The position numbers and the translations under genes were made by a program. 64,000 nt of DNA from Amycolatopsis vancoresmycina. GTDB lineage: Bacteria > Actinomycetota > Actinomycetes > Mycobacteriales > Pseudonocardiaceae. The stretch covers positions 186,001 through 250,000 of the forward strand of contig NZ_JNYY01000009.1 of assembly GCF_000716785.1 (NCBI RefSeq), written 5' to 3'. This document shows, piece by piece, positions 1 to 8,748 of the stretch. Numbering within the stretch: position 1 is the first letter of the stretch; each line of letters opens with the position of its first letter. The notes beneath the pieces were generated by a model that had not been told where the DNA came from, did not search any database, and saw nothing but the letters and a program-made list of their open reading frames with translations.

Positions 1-245
1 TGCGGTTTGGCGTTGCGGAGCCGTTCCGCGACGGCGGCGAGCACCTCGCCGCTTTCGGGCGGCCGGACCAGGCACACCATGGGCAGCCCGCGCCGCTCGG
101 ACCGTTCGTCCTGGTATTCGGTCCACCGGCACTGTTCGTCGAGTTTCCGCGGGCGGTCCCCGAACCGCGGCCGCAGGCACAAGGCCCCGAGCAGTTTCAC
201 CAGCACGTCGGCGCCGAGAAAGCCGAGCGGTCCCGTTCTCCCCAT
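1..245 (-). CDS. N-terminal part of unknown protein (runs off the window)
   Basis: An open frame on the minus strand begins with ATG at 245 and continues past position 1, so about 81 residues are visible. G/C-ending codons dominate throughout, as in neighbouring real genes. The visible protein starts MGRTGPLGFLGAD and is rich in Arg, Leu and Pro, with a Cys-Arg-Trp segment near residue 38. I see no signal peptide and no catalytic motif. The gene is transcribed in the same direction as the permease that precedes it on this strand, with a 58-bp gap. I do not recognise the family, and the missing C-terminal part may hold its defining domain. Confidence 0.6.
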   Translation of the reverse strand, partial: MGRTGPLGFLGADVLVKLLGALCLRPRFGDRPRKLDEQCRWTEYQDERSERRGLPMVCLVRPPESGEVLAAVAERLRNAKP

Positions 246-303
246 CCGAACAGCGTGGCACATTCCGGGTGGAACCGGTTCCGCAAATCTACCTACAGGA
301 CCA

Positions 304-1743
304 CTAACGTTCGAGATCGGCGTCCAGTGCGTGGAAGACCTCGGGACGGCGCTTGCGCAGCCACGCGGCGACGACCAGGCCGGCCAGCGCGACGACCAGG
401 AGCAGCCACGGCAGCTGCGGGACCACGCCGTTGCCGGAGCCGGCCAGGGTCGGGAAGTTGAGGATCGCCAGCGTCACGATGAGCCCCAGGCCGGCCGCGC
501 CGAGGCCGGGGGCGAGCAGCGTCCGCACGAACCGCCGGTCGCGGGTGCGGCGGAAGTGGACCAGGATCGCCACCGCCGCCAGCAGCTGCAGGGCGAGGAT
601 GCCGAGCGTGCCGAAGCCGGTCATGCTGGCCGTCAGGTCGGCGACCGGGTCGAGCCCGGCGAGCCGGAACACCAGCGCGACCACCGACCCGGAGACCAGC
701 TGCACGAGCGCGGCGTACCGGGGTGCGCCGGTGCGGGCGCTCGTGCGGCCCAGCGCCCGGGGCAGGACACCGACCCGCCCGAGGGCGTAGAGGTAGCGGG
801 TGGCCGAGTTGTGCAGGGCCAGCAGCGCGGCGAACAGGCTGACGACGAGCAGCAGCATCATCACCTTGGTCAGCGCGCCACCGAGGTAGTCCTGCGACAC
901 CGAGAACACCAGGTCGCCGGTGGACAGGTGCGCCGCGGCGACGTCCTGGGCCTGCGCCACCCCGACGGCGGTGACCACCGCCCAGGTGGTGAAGGCGGCG
1001 AAGAGCCCGATGAAGCCGATGGCGATGTAGGTCGCCCGCGGGATCGTCCGCTTCGGGTTCTTCGCCTCTTCCCCGAACAGCGCGGTCGCCTCGAACCCGA
1101 TGAAAGCGTTGGCGGCGAACAGCAACGCCAGCCCGCCGGCGCCCTGGAACAGCACCGACGGGTGGAAGACGTCGAACGAGAAGCCGTGCCGGAACAGCAC
1201 GCTGAAGTCCATGACCAGCAGGATCGACACCTCGAGGACCAGCGAGACGCCGAGCACCTTCGCGCTGACGTCGATACCGCGCCGGCTCAGCAGGAAGACC
1301 AGCACGACGGAGACCGCGCTCCAGACGATCCAGTCGAGGTCGAGCCCGAAGACGTCCTTGAGGACAGTGCCGGTGAAGAACCCGCTGGTGCCGATGGCAC
1401 CGGCGACGAAGCAATTGTAGCCGAGCATCGCGACGAACCCGGCGACGAGGCCCATGGTCTTGCCGAGGCCTTTGACGACGAAGGCGTAGAAGCCGCCCGC
1501 GCTGGTCAGGACCTTCGACATCTGCGCGTAGCCGACGGCGAACAGCAGCAGCACGACGGTGGCCAGCACGAACGCCGCCACCATCCCGCCCCCGTTGCCG
1601 ACGGCGATCCCGATGGCCGCGATCACGACCATCCCGGTCAGCGGCGCGACCGCGGCCAGCACCAGGAAGACGATGCCGGGCACGCCGAGCACGTTCGCGG
1701 CGAGCGAGGTGCGGTCGTCCTGGGTGGCACTGGTTCGGCTCAT
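304..1743 (-). CDS. APC-family amino-acid permease
   Basis: Predicted inner-membrane amino acid/polyamine transporter of about 479 residues. The N-terminal segment after about residue 20 (ANVLGVPGIVFLVLA followed by APLTG) matches the first helix of APC-superfamily permeases, and about twelve hydrophobic segments follow. The motif NAFIGFEATALFGEEAKNP in the middle is the characteristic consensus region of this family (GFE, EEA.NP). ATG at 1743 is preferred over a start six codons upstream because GAGGAG lies eight bases before it. The C-terminus ends in a short charged tail (RKRRPEV). Substrate cannot be told from sequence. It is not obviously in an operon: 87 bp separate it from the next upstream gene on this strand. 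Confidence 0.88.
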   Translation of the reverse strand: MSRTSATQDDRTSLAANVLGVPGIVFLVLAAVAPLTGMVVIAAIGIAVGNGGGMVAAFVLATVVLLLFAVGYAQMSKVLTSAGGFYAFVVKGLGKTMGLVAGFVAMLGYNCFVAGAIGTSGFFTGTVLKDVFGLDLDWIVWSAVSVVLVFLLSRRGIDVSAKVLGVSLVLEVSILLVMDFSVLFRHGFSFDVFHPSVLFQGAGGLALLFAANAFIGFEATALFGEEAKNPKRTIPRATYIAIGFIGLFAAFTTWAVVTAVGVAQAQDVAAAHLSTGDLVFSVSQDYLGGALTKVMMLLLVVSLFAALLALHNSATRYLYALGRVGVLPRALGRTSARTGAPRYAALVQLVSGSVVALVFRLAGLDPVADLTASMTGFGTLGILALQLLAAVAILVHFRRTRDRRFVRTLLAPGLGAAGLGLIVTLAILNFPTLAGSGNGVVPQLPWLLLVVALAGLVVAAWLRKRRPEVFHALDADLER

Positions 1744-1830
1744 GGCTGCTCCTCGATCCACCGGCCTGAACCGGAAGTATGCGAGGGCGGGCCGCGCGCG
1801 CCTTGTGCCTGCGCGCGGAGTCCTTGTCCG

Positions 1831-3009
1831 TCAGCGACCGGGTTCCCGGATCCCGGCGGCCGCCCGGATGACCTCCGGGTCGTCCATCGACGTCCGCAGC
1901 CGGAGCAGATCGGCCAGCTCGCCGTCGAGGGAGCCGTCGGTGGTGCGGGCGGGCGGGCGGGTCTCCTGCGGGTGAGGCGTGGCCCGGTCCTTGAACCGCA
2001 GCCCGAGGTGGAGCACGCAGGCGTCCAGCGCCGCCGCCTCGCGGCCGCGCAACGCCGCTTCGGCTGCCTGGTGTTCCGCGGGCGGCACGTAGCTGGTCAA
2101 TTCCATCTGCGCGTCGCGGATTTCGATGATCCGGCGGTACAGCCGCCGCCGGAACGCGCGGGCCGGGAACGGGCCGGACCGGGGGTCGAGCACGGTGCCG
2201 GGGACGGCCTCGGTGAGCGTCCGCCACAGGCCGCCCAGCCGGTGGTAGGCGATCCGGTGGCGGACGTGCCGGGTCACCGCGTACCCGACGCGGACCAGCG
2301 CGGCCGACCCGGCCAGCGCCACCGTCGTCCAGAGGAGCAGGAAGGTGACCGTCCCGTAGACCGGCCGCGCGACCTGGTGGAGGAACCCGAACCCGTGGCC
2401 CACGACGTACCACAGCCGGCTCGCCACGTAGAGCAGGCCGACGGCCGCGCTCAGCCACAACAGGAGCAGCGCCGTCCGCAACGGCCCGCGCCGCGACTTC
2501 CGCCAGTTCGGGACCAGGAACGCCACGGCGAGGGACAGGCCGAGGCCCAGGCACGTCTGGAACAGCAGCTGGTAGGTGACCACCAGCGGGTGGCGGACCT
2601 GCCACAACCCGAAGTCGGGCTGGTCGAGCCGGCGGGGGATGAACACGAACAGCGTCACCAGGCCGGTCAGCACCAAGGTGAACGCCAGCTGCCCGCGCCG
2701 CAGCAGGACCCGCCGCCCGCCCTCGACGCCGGCCGCCAGCTCCAGGATGGCGATGAACGCCAGGAGCGTGCCCAGGTGCCCCAGCAGGATGGCGAGGTCC
2801 GGGACGCCGGTGACCGAGTCGACCGTGCGGCGCACCCCGGGCAGCGACGTCGGCGCGGACAGGAAGAGGAACCCGAAGAAGGCGGTCACGGCCCGTTGCG
2901 GGACGGACCCCAGCAGCCGCGGCAGGCCCGTCATGACGACCAGCCACAGCACCCCCAGCGCGGCCGCCGACACCACCGGCACGGTGAACACGGGCAGGTC
3001 GGGCGACAC
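1831..3009 (-). CDS. 7-TM membrane protein, MAB_1171c/DUF6545-like (cassette copy 1)
   Basis: Integral membrane protein of 392 residues with about seven hydrophobic segments in the first 230 residues, then a soluble, probably cytoplasmic tail of about 160 residues. The tail contains an LYRRIIEIRDAQMEL segment that has a clear counterpart (LYRRAIEIMDGRSRL) in the gene at 12551-13696. Overall architecture matches the actinobacterial family called MAB_1171c putative transporter or DUF6545; no transport function has been shown to my knowledge. The GTG start at 3009 lies one base after the stop of the ImmA/IrrE-like gene, so the two are translationally coupled. Position and paralogy suggest a membrane partner of the peptidase/regulator pair. 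This role is inference. Confidence 0.8.
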   Translation of the reverse strand: MSPDLPVFTVPVVSAAALGVLWLVVMTGLPRLLGSVPQRAVTAFFGFLFLSAPTSLPGVRRTVDSVTGVPDLAILLGHLGTLLAFIAILELAAGVEGGRRVLLRRGQLAFTLVLTGLVTLFVFIPRRLDQPDFGLWQVRHPLVVTYQLLFQTCLGLGLSLAVAFLVPNWRKSRRGPLRTALLLLWLSAAVGLLYVASRLWYVVGHGFGFLHQVARPVYGTVTFLLLWTTVALAGSAALVRVGYAVTRHVRHRIAYHRLGGLWRTLTEAVPGTVLDPRSGPFPARAFRRRLYRRIIEIRDAQMELTSYVPPAEHQAAEAALRGREAAALDACVLHLGLRFKDRATPHPQETRPPARTTDGSLDGELADLLRLRTSMDDPEVIRAAAGIREPGR

Positions 3010-3010
3010 G

Positions 3011-3529
3011 TCAAAGCCCTTCCGGGAAGCCGAACACCTCGTCGAGCGGACCGCCGGGCGCCGACGGCCGCGGCGACGGCCAGCCGGCCTTCTCCAGGAT
3101 CAGCGCCGCGACCATCTCGGCCTCCCGCTCCTGCCGCGTCGAGTACCGGGTCCGCATCAGGACGCGCTGCACCATCGCCGGGTCGAGGCCGGGCAGCAGC
3201 GCGGCGACCGCGTCCGGCTCGTCCACCCGGTGGTCGCACACCATGTGCCCGAGTTCGTGCAGGACGATGTTCTGCCGGTGCAGGGCGCTGACGCCGGTGG
3301 CGTGGTACACGTGGTCGGCCTGCGCGGTGGCGATCCACATCCCGCACGGCACGTCCGGTCCCGGCGGGAACGGCAGCTCGTGCAGGTGCAGGTCACGCCC
3401 CCGGCTCCGGGACACCTGTTCGAGCAGGGCCGGCAGGGAGAACGGCCGGGGCACGGGGAAGTCCTGCAGCCGCGCCCGGCACGCCCGCCACAGGCTCCGG
3501 TTGCTCCGCGCGGGCGGCTCCCTAGTCAC
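3011..3529 (-). CDS. ImmA/IrrE-family metallopeptidase (cassette copy 1)
   Basis: A protein of 172 residues with the zinc-peptidase motif HELGH near residue 91, followed downstream by a Glu-rich segment (RQEREAEMVAALIL) that supplies the third ligand in this family. ImmA/IrrE proteins are known to cleave or inactivate partner XRE-type repressors. Start GTG at 3529 overlaps the end of the upstream XRE gene by eight bases, so the pair is translationally coupled and the XRE protein is the obvious candidate substrate. No signal peptide is present, so it should act in the cytoplasm. The same arrangement recurs at 13689-14303 with HEAAH. Family assignment is firm; the substrate is inferred. Confidence 0.86.
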   Translation of the reverse strand: MTREPPARSNRSLWRACRARLQDFPVPRPFSLPALLEQVSRSRGRDLHLHELPFPPGPDVPCGMWIATAQADHVYHATGVSALHRQNIVLHELGHMVCDHRVDEPDAVAALLPGLDPAMVQRVLMRTRYSTRQEREAEMVAALILEKAGWPSPRPSAPGGPLDEVFGFPEGL

Positions 3530-3965
3530 CCAGCGGGTACCGTTCTTCGTCGGCGGGCGGCAGCCCCTCGACCGTCCGCGCGTGTTCGATCATGCCCGCG
3601 ACGGCCTGCAGCCCGGCCGCGGACAGGCCGTTGGCGCGCAGGGCCAGCGCCCGCACCGACCGGTCCCGCAGGGTGGCGAGCAGTTCCAGCTGGGCGTCGA
3701 TCTCGGCGGTGTCCTCGTCGAGGAAGTACGACGGCCGCACCCCGAAGAACTTCGCCAGCCCCTCCAGGTGCTTGATCGTCGGGTTGTCCCGCAGGCCCTT
3801 GCGCAGCTGCCAGATGTAGGTGTGGGAGATGGACACCCCCTGCGCGCGGATGGCGGAGGCCACTTCCTCGTAGCTGTACTCGCCCCGGCCCGCCGGCCGC
3901 ACGACCTGGAACAGCCGGTCGAGGCGCGCCGCGAGCGACGCCGGTGGGTCCGGCGCGGTGGCCAT
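3522..3965 (-). CDS. EspR-like XRE-family transcriptional regulator (cassette copy 1)
   Basis: About 147 residues. The layout resembles mycobacterial EspR: an N-terminal helix-turn-helix region (ARLDRLFQVV, PAGRG, SISHTYIWQLRKG, NPTIKHLEGLAKFFGV) followed by a helical C-terminal domain (LRDRSVRALALRANGLS). EspR is a nucleoid-associated DNA-binding regulator in mycobacteria that dimerises through its C-terminal part. ATG at 3965 is preferred over a longer in-frame start because a GGGGGGAG run lies a few bases upstream. It is the first gene of a coupled cassette with the ImmA/IrrE peptidase and 7-TM protein. The palindrome at 4061-4084, between it and the divergent SARP gene, is a plausible binding site. 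The specific target is unknown. Confidence 0.85.
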   Translation of the reverse strand: MATAPDPPASLAARLDRLFQVVRPAGRGEYSYEEVASAIRAQGVSISHTYIWQLRKGLRDNPTIKHLEGLAKFFGVRPSYFLDEDTAEIDAQLELLATLRDRSVRALALRANGLSAAGLQAVAGMIEHARTVEGLPPADEERYPLGD

Positions 3966-4060
3966 GGCGCTCCCCCCCATCACCTGTCGAAGCCGGTTGA
4001 CGACGGCCCGGCTGCCATCAGCCGTCGTTGACAAGCAGGGTAACGGTCGGCCACGATGGC

Positions 4061-4100
4061 TTCCATAAACGTCAGTTTATGGAAATCTAGATCCATAAAC
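4061..4100. promoter_or_regulatory. Palindromic operator plus extra half-site between divergent regulators
   Basis: Perfect inverted repeat with 10-base arms TTCCATAAAC (4061-4070) and GTTTATGGAA (4075-4084) around the spacer GTCA. A further half-site TCCATAAAC follows at 4092-4100, 30 bases (about three helical turns) from the first arm. The block is markedly A/T-rich in a very G/C-rich window and lies between the EspR-like gene (start 3965, minus) and the SARP gene (start 4181, plus). It is likely an operator controlling one or both. Which protein binds it is inference. Confidence 0.7.
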
Positions 4101-4180
4101 TAGTCGCACGATCGTGCCGGGGGACACGGGTGGCGGGGGCCGCCTCCCCCCGGCTGTGCCGGGTTCTTGGGGGAGGACAC

Positions 4181-7100
4181 GTGGATTTCCGGTTGCTGGG
4201 ACCGTTGACGGTGGTGGTGGACGGGGCACCCGTGCCGCTGGGCGGCCCGAAGCCGCGGTCGCTGCTCGCGATGCTGGTGCTCAACGCCGGCCGGGTGGTG
4301 GCCGGGGACGCGCTGGTCACGGCGTTGTGGGGGGACGAAGCGCCGGACAGCGCCCGGGCCATGCTGCACACGTACGTGTCCACGCTCCGGCGCACGCTCG
4401 CCGGAGCGGCGAGCGGCGAGCTCCTGGTCCGGCAGGCTCCCGGCTACCTCCTGCGGGCCGACCCGCAGTCGATCGACCTCACCCGCTTCGAACGGGCTGT
4501 GCTGGCCGGACGGCAGGCGCTGGACGGCGGCGACCCGGAGCTGGCCTCGTCGACGCTGGCCGCCGCGCTGGCGCTGTGGACCGGCGAACCGCTGGGCGGC
4601 GTCCGGGGCGAGTGGGCCGAGCGGGCGCGGGTCACGCTCGCGGAGGCCCGGCTCGACGCGCTGGAGGCCCGGCTGACCGCCGACTTCCGGTCGGGCCGCG
4701 GCCGGACGCTGGTCGGCGAGCTGACCGCGCTGGTCGGCGAACACCCCCTGCGCGAACCGCTGCGGGCCCTGCTCGTGCTGGCCCTGCACGAGGCGGGCCG
4801 GCAGGCCGACGCGCTGGAGACGTTCCACCAGGCCCGGCGCCTGCTCGACGACGAACTGGGCGTGGCGCCCGGGCCGGAACTGCAGGCCGCCTTCCGGACC
4901 GTGCTGGGCGAGCCCGCCGCCGCGGTGGCCGGTGAGCGCGCACCGGCGGTGGTCGCCGTGCCGCGCCAGCTCCCGCCCGCGATCGCCGGCTTCACCGGAC
5001 GGCAGGACGAACTCCGCCGGGTGGTCGGTGCCCTGCAGCCGGCCGGCCCGGCCGCCACCCGGATCTGCGCCATCTCGGGGAAACCCGGTTCCGGCAAGAC
5101 CACGCTCGCCGTGCACGCGGCGCACCGGGTCCGGCCGGACTACCCGGACGGCCAGCTCTACGCCGACCTCGGCGGCCCGCACCCGAGACCGGTCGACCCG
5201 GCCGAGGTGCTCGTCCGGTTCCTGCGCTCGCTCGGCGTCGCCGACGCGTCGATCCCGGCGGCGGACGGCGAACGCGCCGATCTCTACCGGTCGCTGCTGG
5301 CCGACCGGCGGGTGCTGGTCGTCCTCGACAACGCCTTCGACGAACAGCAGGTCCGGCCGCTCGTCCCGGCCGGGACCGGCTGTGCGGTGGTGGTGACCGG
5401 CCGGGCCCGGCTGGCGACGCTGGCCGGCGCGAGCCTGCTGGACCTGCGCGAGCTGCCCGAGCCGGAAGCACTGGCCCTGCTGGCGGTCCTCGTCCCGGAC
5501 GGCCGGCTCCGGGACGACCCGGAAGCCGCGCGGAAGATCGTGCGGCTGTGCGGGCACCTGCCACTGGCCGTGCGGATCGCGGGCGCCCGCCTCGCCGCGC
5601 GTCCACATTGGACGACCGGCGCGCTGGTGCGGCGGCTGAGCAGGCAGGGCCACCTGCTCGACGAGCTGGCCATCGGCGACCTCGAGGTCCGGCGCAGCCT
5701 CGCGCTGAGCTACGAAGCGCTGGCCGGTCCCGAACGGACGGCGTTGCGCCGGCTCGCGCTGCTCGGGGTGCCGGAGTTCGCGAGCTGGCTGGCGGCCCCG
5801 CTGCTGGACGTGCCGCTGCGCGCCGCCGATGCCGTCGTCGAACGGCTCGTCGACGCGCAGCTGCTGGACGCGACGGGGGCGGGACCCGCCCGCTTCCGGT
5901 TCCACGACCTCACCAGGGCGTTCGCCGGGGAGCTCGTGACGGCGGACCCCGACCGGGCCGGGACCCGCGCGGCGCTCGAACGGGTCTGCCGGGCCGGATT
6001 GGAGCTGCTGCGCCGGGCCGCGTCCCGGCCGCCCGGCGTCCTCGAACCACCCGCCGGGATCGGCCACCTGGACGCGGCGACCGTCACCGAGCTGCTGGCC
6101 GAACCCGGCGGGTGGTGCGAGCGCGAGCACGCCCTGCTGGCGAACCTCGTGGAGCTGGCGGGCGAGCTCGACCTGGTGGAGCTCGCGACCGCGCTGGCCG
6201 TCGAACTGTCCACCTCGTCCTACGCCGTCCACAACCGGTTCGGCCACTGGCGCCGGAGTCACACCGCGGCGCTCGCCGCGGCCCGGCGAACCGGCGACCG
6301 CGCCAGTGAAGCGCTGCTCCTCGTGGGGGTCGGCCGGCTCTACTACGAGCAGGACCGCTTCGACGAGGCGGTGTCCCACTTCGCGCAGGCGCTCACGGCG
6401 TACCACGACCTGGGGGACGCCGGCGCGGAGGCGAGAACCCGGCTGGAACTCAGTTTCGTCCTCCGGGAACGCGGCCGGTACGCCGACGCCGAAGCGGCGC
6501 TCACGCGGGCGATGCCCGTGCTCCGGTCGACCGGCACGGCCGACGAGCAAGCGATGGCCGACCACAACCTCGGCATGCTCCGGACCGAACAGGGCCGGCT
6601 CGCCGAAGCGGCGGAGCTGACCGGTGCGGCGATGTCGGCGTGGCGGTCGATCGGCAACCGGCGCGCGGCCGCGCTGGCGCAGCGGTCACTCGGCATCGTG
6701 CACCGCGCGGCCGGCCGGCTGGACGAGGCCGCGGACTGCTGCGCCCGTGCCGTCGCGGACCTGCGGCTGGCCGACGCCCGGCTGATGACCGCCTACGCCG
6801 AGCAGGCACTGGCCAAGGTCCGCATCCGGCAGGGCCGGGGCCGCGAGGTCCGGCACGTGCTCGACGCCGCGTTGACGACATGCAACGAGCTGGCCGACGG
6901 CTTCGGCCAGGCCCTGGTGCTGCGGACGCTCGGGGAGCTGGAACTCGCCGGCGGCGACCTCGACGCGGCGACGCGGTACCTCACCCGGTCGCTCGAATGG
7001 TGGCAGGCGCTGGACCTGCCGGTGTGGCAGGCGCGGACCAGCCGCGATCTGGCGGCCGCCGTCGCCGGCCTCGGTGACGACCGGCGCGCCGCCGAGCTGC

Positions 7101-7186
7101 GCGCCACCGCGCTGGCGATCTTCGAACGGTCCGGGTGCCGCGAGGCGGCCGAACCGCTGCCGAGCCCTTCCATGCCGCGACTCTGA
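4181..7186 (+). CDS. AfsR/SARP-family regulator (BTAD, NB-ARC, TPR)
   Basis: Large transcriptional activator of about 1001 residues. Domain order: OmpR-like winged-helix DNA-binding domain (residues ~1-90, starts VDFRLLGPL), bacterial transcriptional activation domain (~95-245, ending DELGVAPGPEL), NB-ARC ATPase with Walker A GKPGSGKTT near residue 300, and a C-terminal TPR region (~680-960). GTG at 4181 is chosen because GGGAGG precedes it and the SARP fold begins immediately after. No polyketide or peptide synthase is nearby. The nearest downstream genes in the same direction are the seven-repeat secreted proteins, which start 129 bp after its stop. Control of those genes is plausible but unproven. 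The palindrome at 4061-4100 probably lies in its promoter region. Confidence 0.93.
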   Translation: MDFRLLGPLTVVVDGAPVPLGGPKPRSLLAMLVLNAGRVVAGDALVTALWGDEAPDSARAMLHTYVSTLRRTLAGAASGELLVRQAPGYLLRADPQSIDLTRFERAVLAGRQALDGGDPELASSTLAAALALWTGEPLGGVRGEWAERARVTLAEARLDALEARLTADFRSGRGRTLVGELTALVGEHPLREPLRALLVLALHEAGRQADALETFHQARRLLDDELGVAPGPELQAAFRTVLGEPAAAVAGERAPAVVAVPRQLPPAIAGFTGRQDELRRVVGALQPAGPAATRICAISGKPGSGKTTLAVHAAHRVRPDYPDGQLYADLGGPHPRPVDPAEVLVRFLRSLGVADASIPAADGERADLYRSLLADRRVLVVLDNAFDEQQVRPLVPAGTGCAVVVTGRARLATLAGASLLDLRELPEPEALALLAVLVPDGRLRDDPEAARKIVRLCGHLPLAVRIAGARLAARPHWTTGALVRRLSRQGHLLDELAIGDLEVRRSLALSYEALAGPERTALRRLALLGVPEFASWLAAPLLDVPLRAADAVVERLVDAQLLDATGAGPARFRFHDLTRAFAGELVTADPDRAGTRAALERVCRAGLELLRRAASRPPGVLEPPAGIGHLDAATVTELLAEPGGWCEREHALLANLVELAGELDLVELATALAVELSTSSYAVHNRFGHWRRSHTAALAAARRTGDRASEALLLVGVGRLYYEQDRFDEAVSHFAQALTAYHDLGDAGAEARTRLELSFVLRERGRYADAEAALTRAMPVLRSTGTADEQAMADHNLGMLRTEQGRLAEAAELTGAAMSAWRSIGNRRAAALAQRSLGIVHRAAGRLDEAADCCARAVADLRLADARLMTAYAEQALAKVRIRQGRGREVRHVLDAALTTCNELADGFGQALVLRTLGELELAGGDLDAATRYLTRSLEWWQALDLPVWQARTSRDLAAAVAGLGDDRRAAELRATALAIFERSGCREAAEPLPSPSMPRL

Positions 7187-7314
7187 GCCACCGGCCTCCG
7201 GAAAACCTCCGAAATCGCCCGGGGTTCCCGTGAAGGGTTCGTCCAGTTCGCTTGAAGCGCCGCGGGAGACGGTCTTCGCGTCCCACCCGGCAAGCGAATT
7301 CGGAGGACCCGATC

Positions 7315-8748
7315 GTGCAAGAAGGAACAAGGCGGGCGTGGAAGGCCCGCGTGCTGGCGCCGGTGCTCGCGCTGTCGGCGGTCGCGGCGCTGGGCTTCCC
7401 GGCCGCCGCCTCGGCAGCGCCCGTCGTCTCCCCGGCCGGCCCGGAGGTCACCGCCGGGCCGGCGGCCAAGCCCGAGCCGACCGACCTGAAGCCGGCGTTC
7501 ACCACGATGGCGAACAGACCGATCTCCCGGTCCGAGGTCCGCGAACGCGGGCAGAGCTGGCTCGACGACCACGTGCCGTACAGCCAGTCGGCCTACCACA
7601 CCAACCAGTACGGCAGCTACCGGCAGGACTGCTCCGGGTTCGTCTCCATGGCCTGGAACCTGGAGCGGTCCGAGAACACCCAGTCCCTGTTGCCGCTGAT
7701 GACCGACATCGACCGGTCGGACCTGAAGTTCGGCGACGCGTTGTGGCGCACCGGCCACATCGCCCTGTTCGTCGGCTGGAACGACGAAGCCAGGACGCGC
7801 CCGGTCGTCTGGGAGGAATACGACTACGGGCACTTCGCCGAGCAGCGCGTCTGGAGCGCGAGCTACGCCGCCACGTTCACCGCCAAGCGGTACCGGAACA
7901 TCGTCGAGGACGCGCCTCCGCCGCCGGACGCCGGGATCTCCGTGGGTTCCGACGGTACCCAGCTCATCCTCAACCGCAAGGGCAACGGCACCGCGCTGGC
8001 GAAGAAGGGCATCGGTCTCTACGGCTGGACGGTCGAAACCGACCCCGTCGTGAAGAAGGTGGCGACCAACGGTGGCGTGCAGCTGATCCTGACGAAGGAC
8101 GGCACGGTGCTGGCCAAGGACACCATCGGCCTGTACGAGTGGACCGTCGAAACCGACGCCGTCGTCACCGACATCGCAGTCGGATCCGATGGGACGCAGA
8201 TGATCCTGGACAACACCGGCACCGTGCTGGCGAAGAAGGGCATCGGTCTCTACGGCTGGACGGTGGAAACGGACGCGGTGGTCAAGCAGATCGCGACCAA
8301 CGGCGGTGTCCAGCTGATCCTGGACAACACCGGAACGGTGCTGGCGAAGAACAGCATCGGGCAGTACGGCTGGACGCGCGAGACCGACGCCGTGGTCGGC
8401 AAGATCGCCGTCGGTTCCGATGGCACGCAGCTGATTCTGGACAACACCGGCACAGTGTCCGCAAAGGACACCATCGGGCTCTACGGCTGGACCGCCGAGA
8501 CCGACGCGGTCGTCACCGACATCGCCGCCGGTTCCGACGGCACCCAGATGATCCTCGACCGCACCGGCACGGTGCTGGCGAAGGACACCATCGGGCTGTA
8601 CGGCTGGACCGTCGAAACCGACGCCGTCGTCGACCGGATCGCCACGAACGGCGGCGTCCAGCTGATCCTCGACCGCAACGACACCGTGCTCGCCAAGACC
8701 GGGATCGGCCTCTACGGCTGGACCCTCGAATCCGACTCGATCGTCTGA
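7315..8748 (+). CDS. Secreted NlpC/P60-like hydrolase with seven-repeat C-terminal domain
   Basis: A protein of 477 residues. A Sec signal peptide (basic RRAWKAR, hydrophobic core, cleavage probably after residue 34, ASA) leads to an NlpC/P60-like cysteine peptidase domain (~65-200) with catalytic Cys106 in DCSGF and a His in GHIALFVG. From about residue 205 to the end there are seven consecutive repeats of 36-41 residues with consensus I-(AVGSDG/ATNGG)-xQLIL-D-x-TGTVLAK-x-x-IGLYGWT-xETDAVV. GTG at 7315 is chosen because GGAGG precedes it and the signal peptide starts there. The first of three linked genes sharing the repeat. Likely role: cleavage of peptidoglycan peptide bonds outside the cell, with the repeat domain as a binding or display module; the latter is inference. 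Confidence 0.85.
   Translation: MQEGTRRAWKARVLAPVLALSAVAALGFPAAASAAPVVSPAGPEVTAGPAAKPEPTDLKPAFTTMANRPISRSEVRERGQSWLDDHVPYSQSAYHTNQYGSYRQDCSGFVSMAWNLERSENTQSLLPLMTDIDRSDLKFGDALWRTGHIALFVGWNDEARTRPVVWEEYDYGHFAEQRVWSASYAATFTAKRYRNIVEDAPPPPDAGISVGSDGTQLILNRKGNGTALAKKGIGLYGWTVETDPVVKKVATNGGVQLILTKDGTVLAKDTIGLYEWTVETDAVVTDIAVGSDGTQMILDNTGTVLAKKGIGLYGWTVETDAVVKQIATNGGVQLILDNTGTVLAKNSIGQYGWTRETDAVVGKIAVGSDGTQLILDNTGTVSAKDTIGLYGWTAETDAVVTDIAAGSDGTQMILDRTGTVLAKDTIGLYGWTVETDAVVDRIATNGGVQLILDRNDTVLAKTGIGLYGWTLESDSIV

Noticed and set aside
7..3291. Very long open frame on the plus strand antisense to the permease and cassette 1.
   Set aside because: Arg/Gly/Asp-rich low-complexity product running across several real minus-strand genes; an effect of high G+C on the opposite strand.
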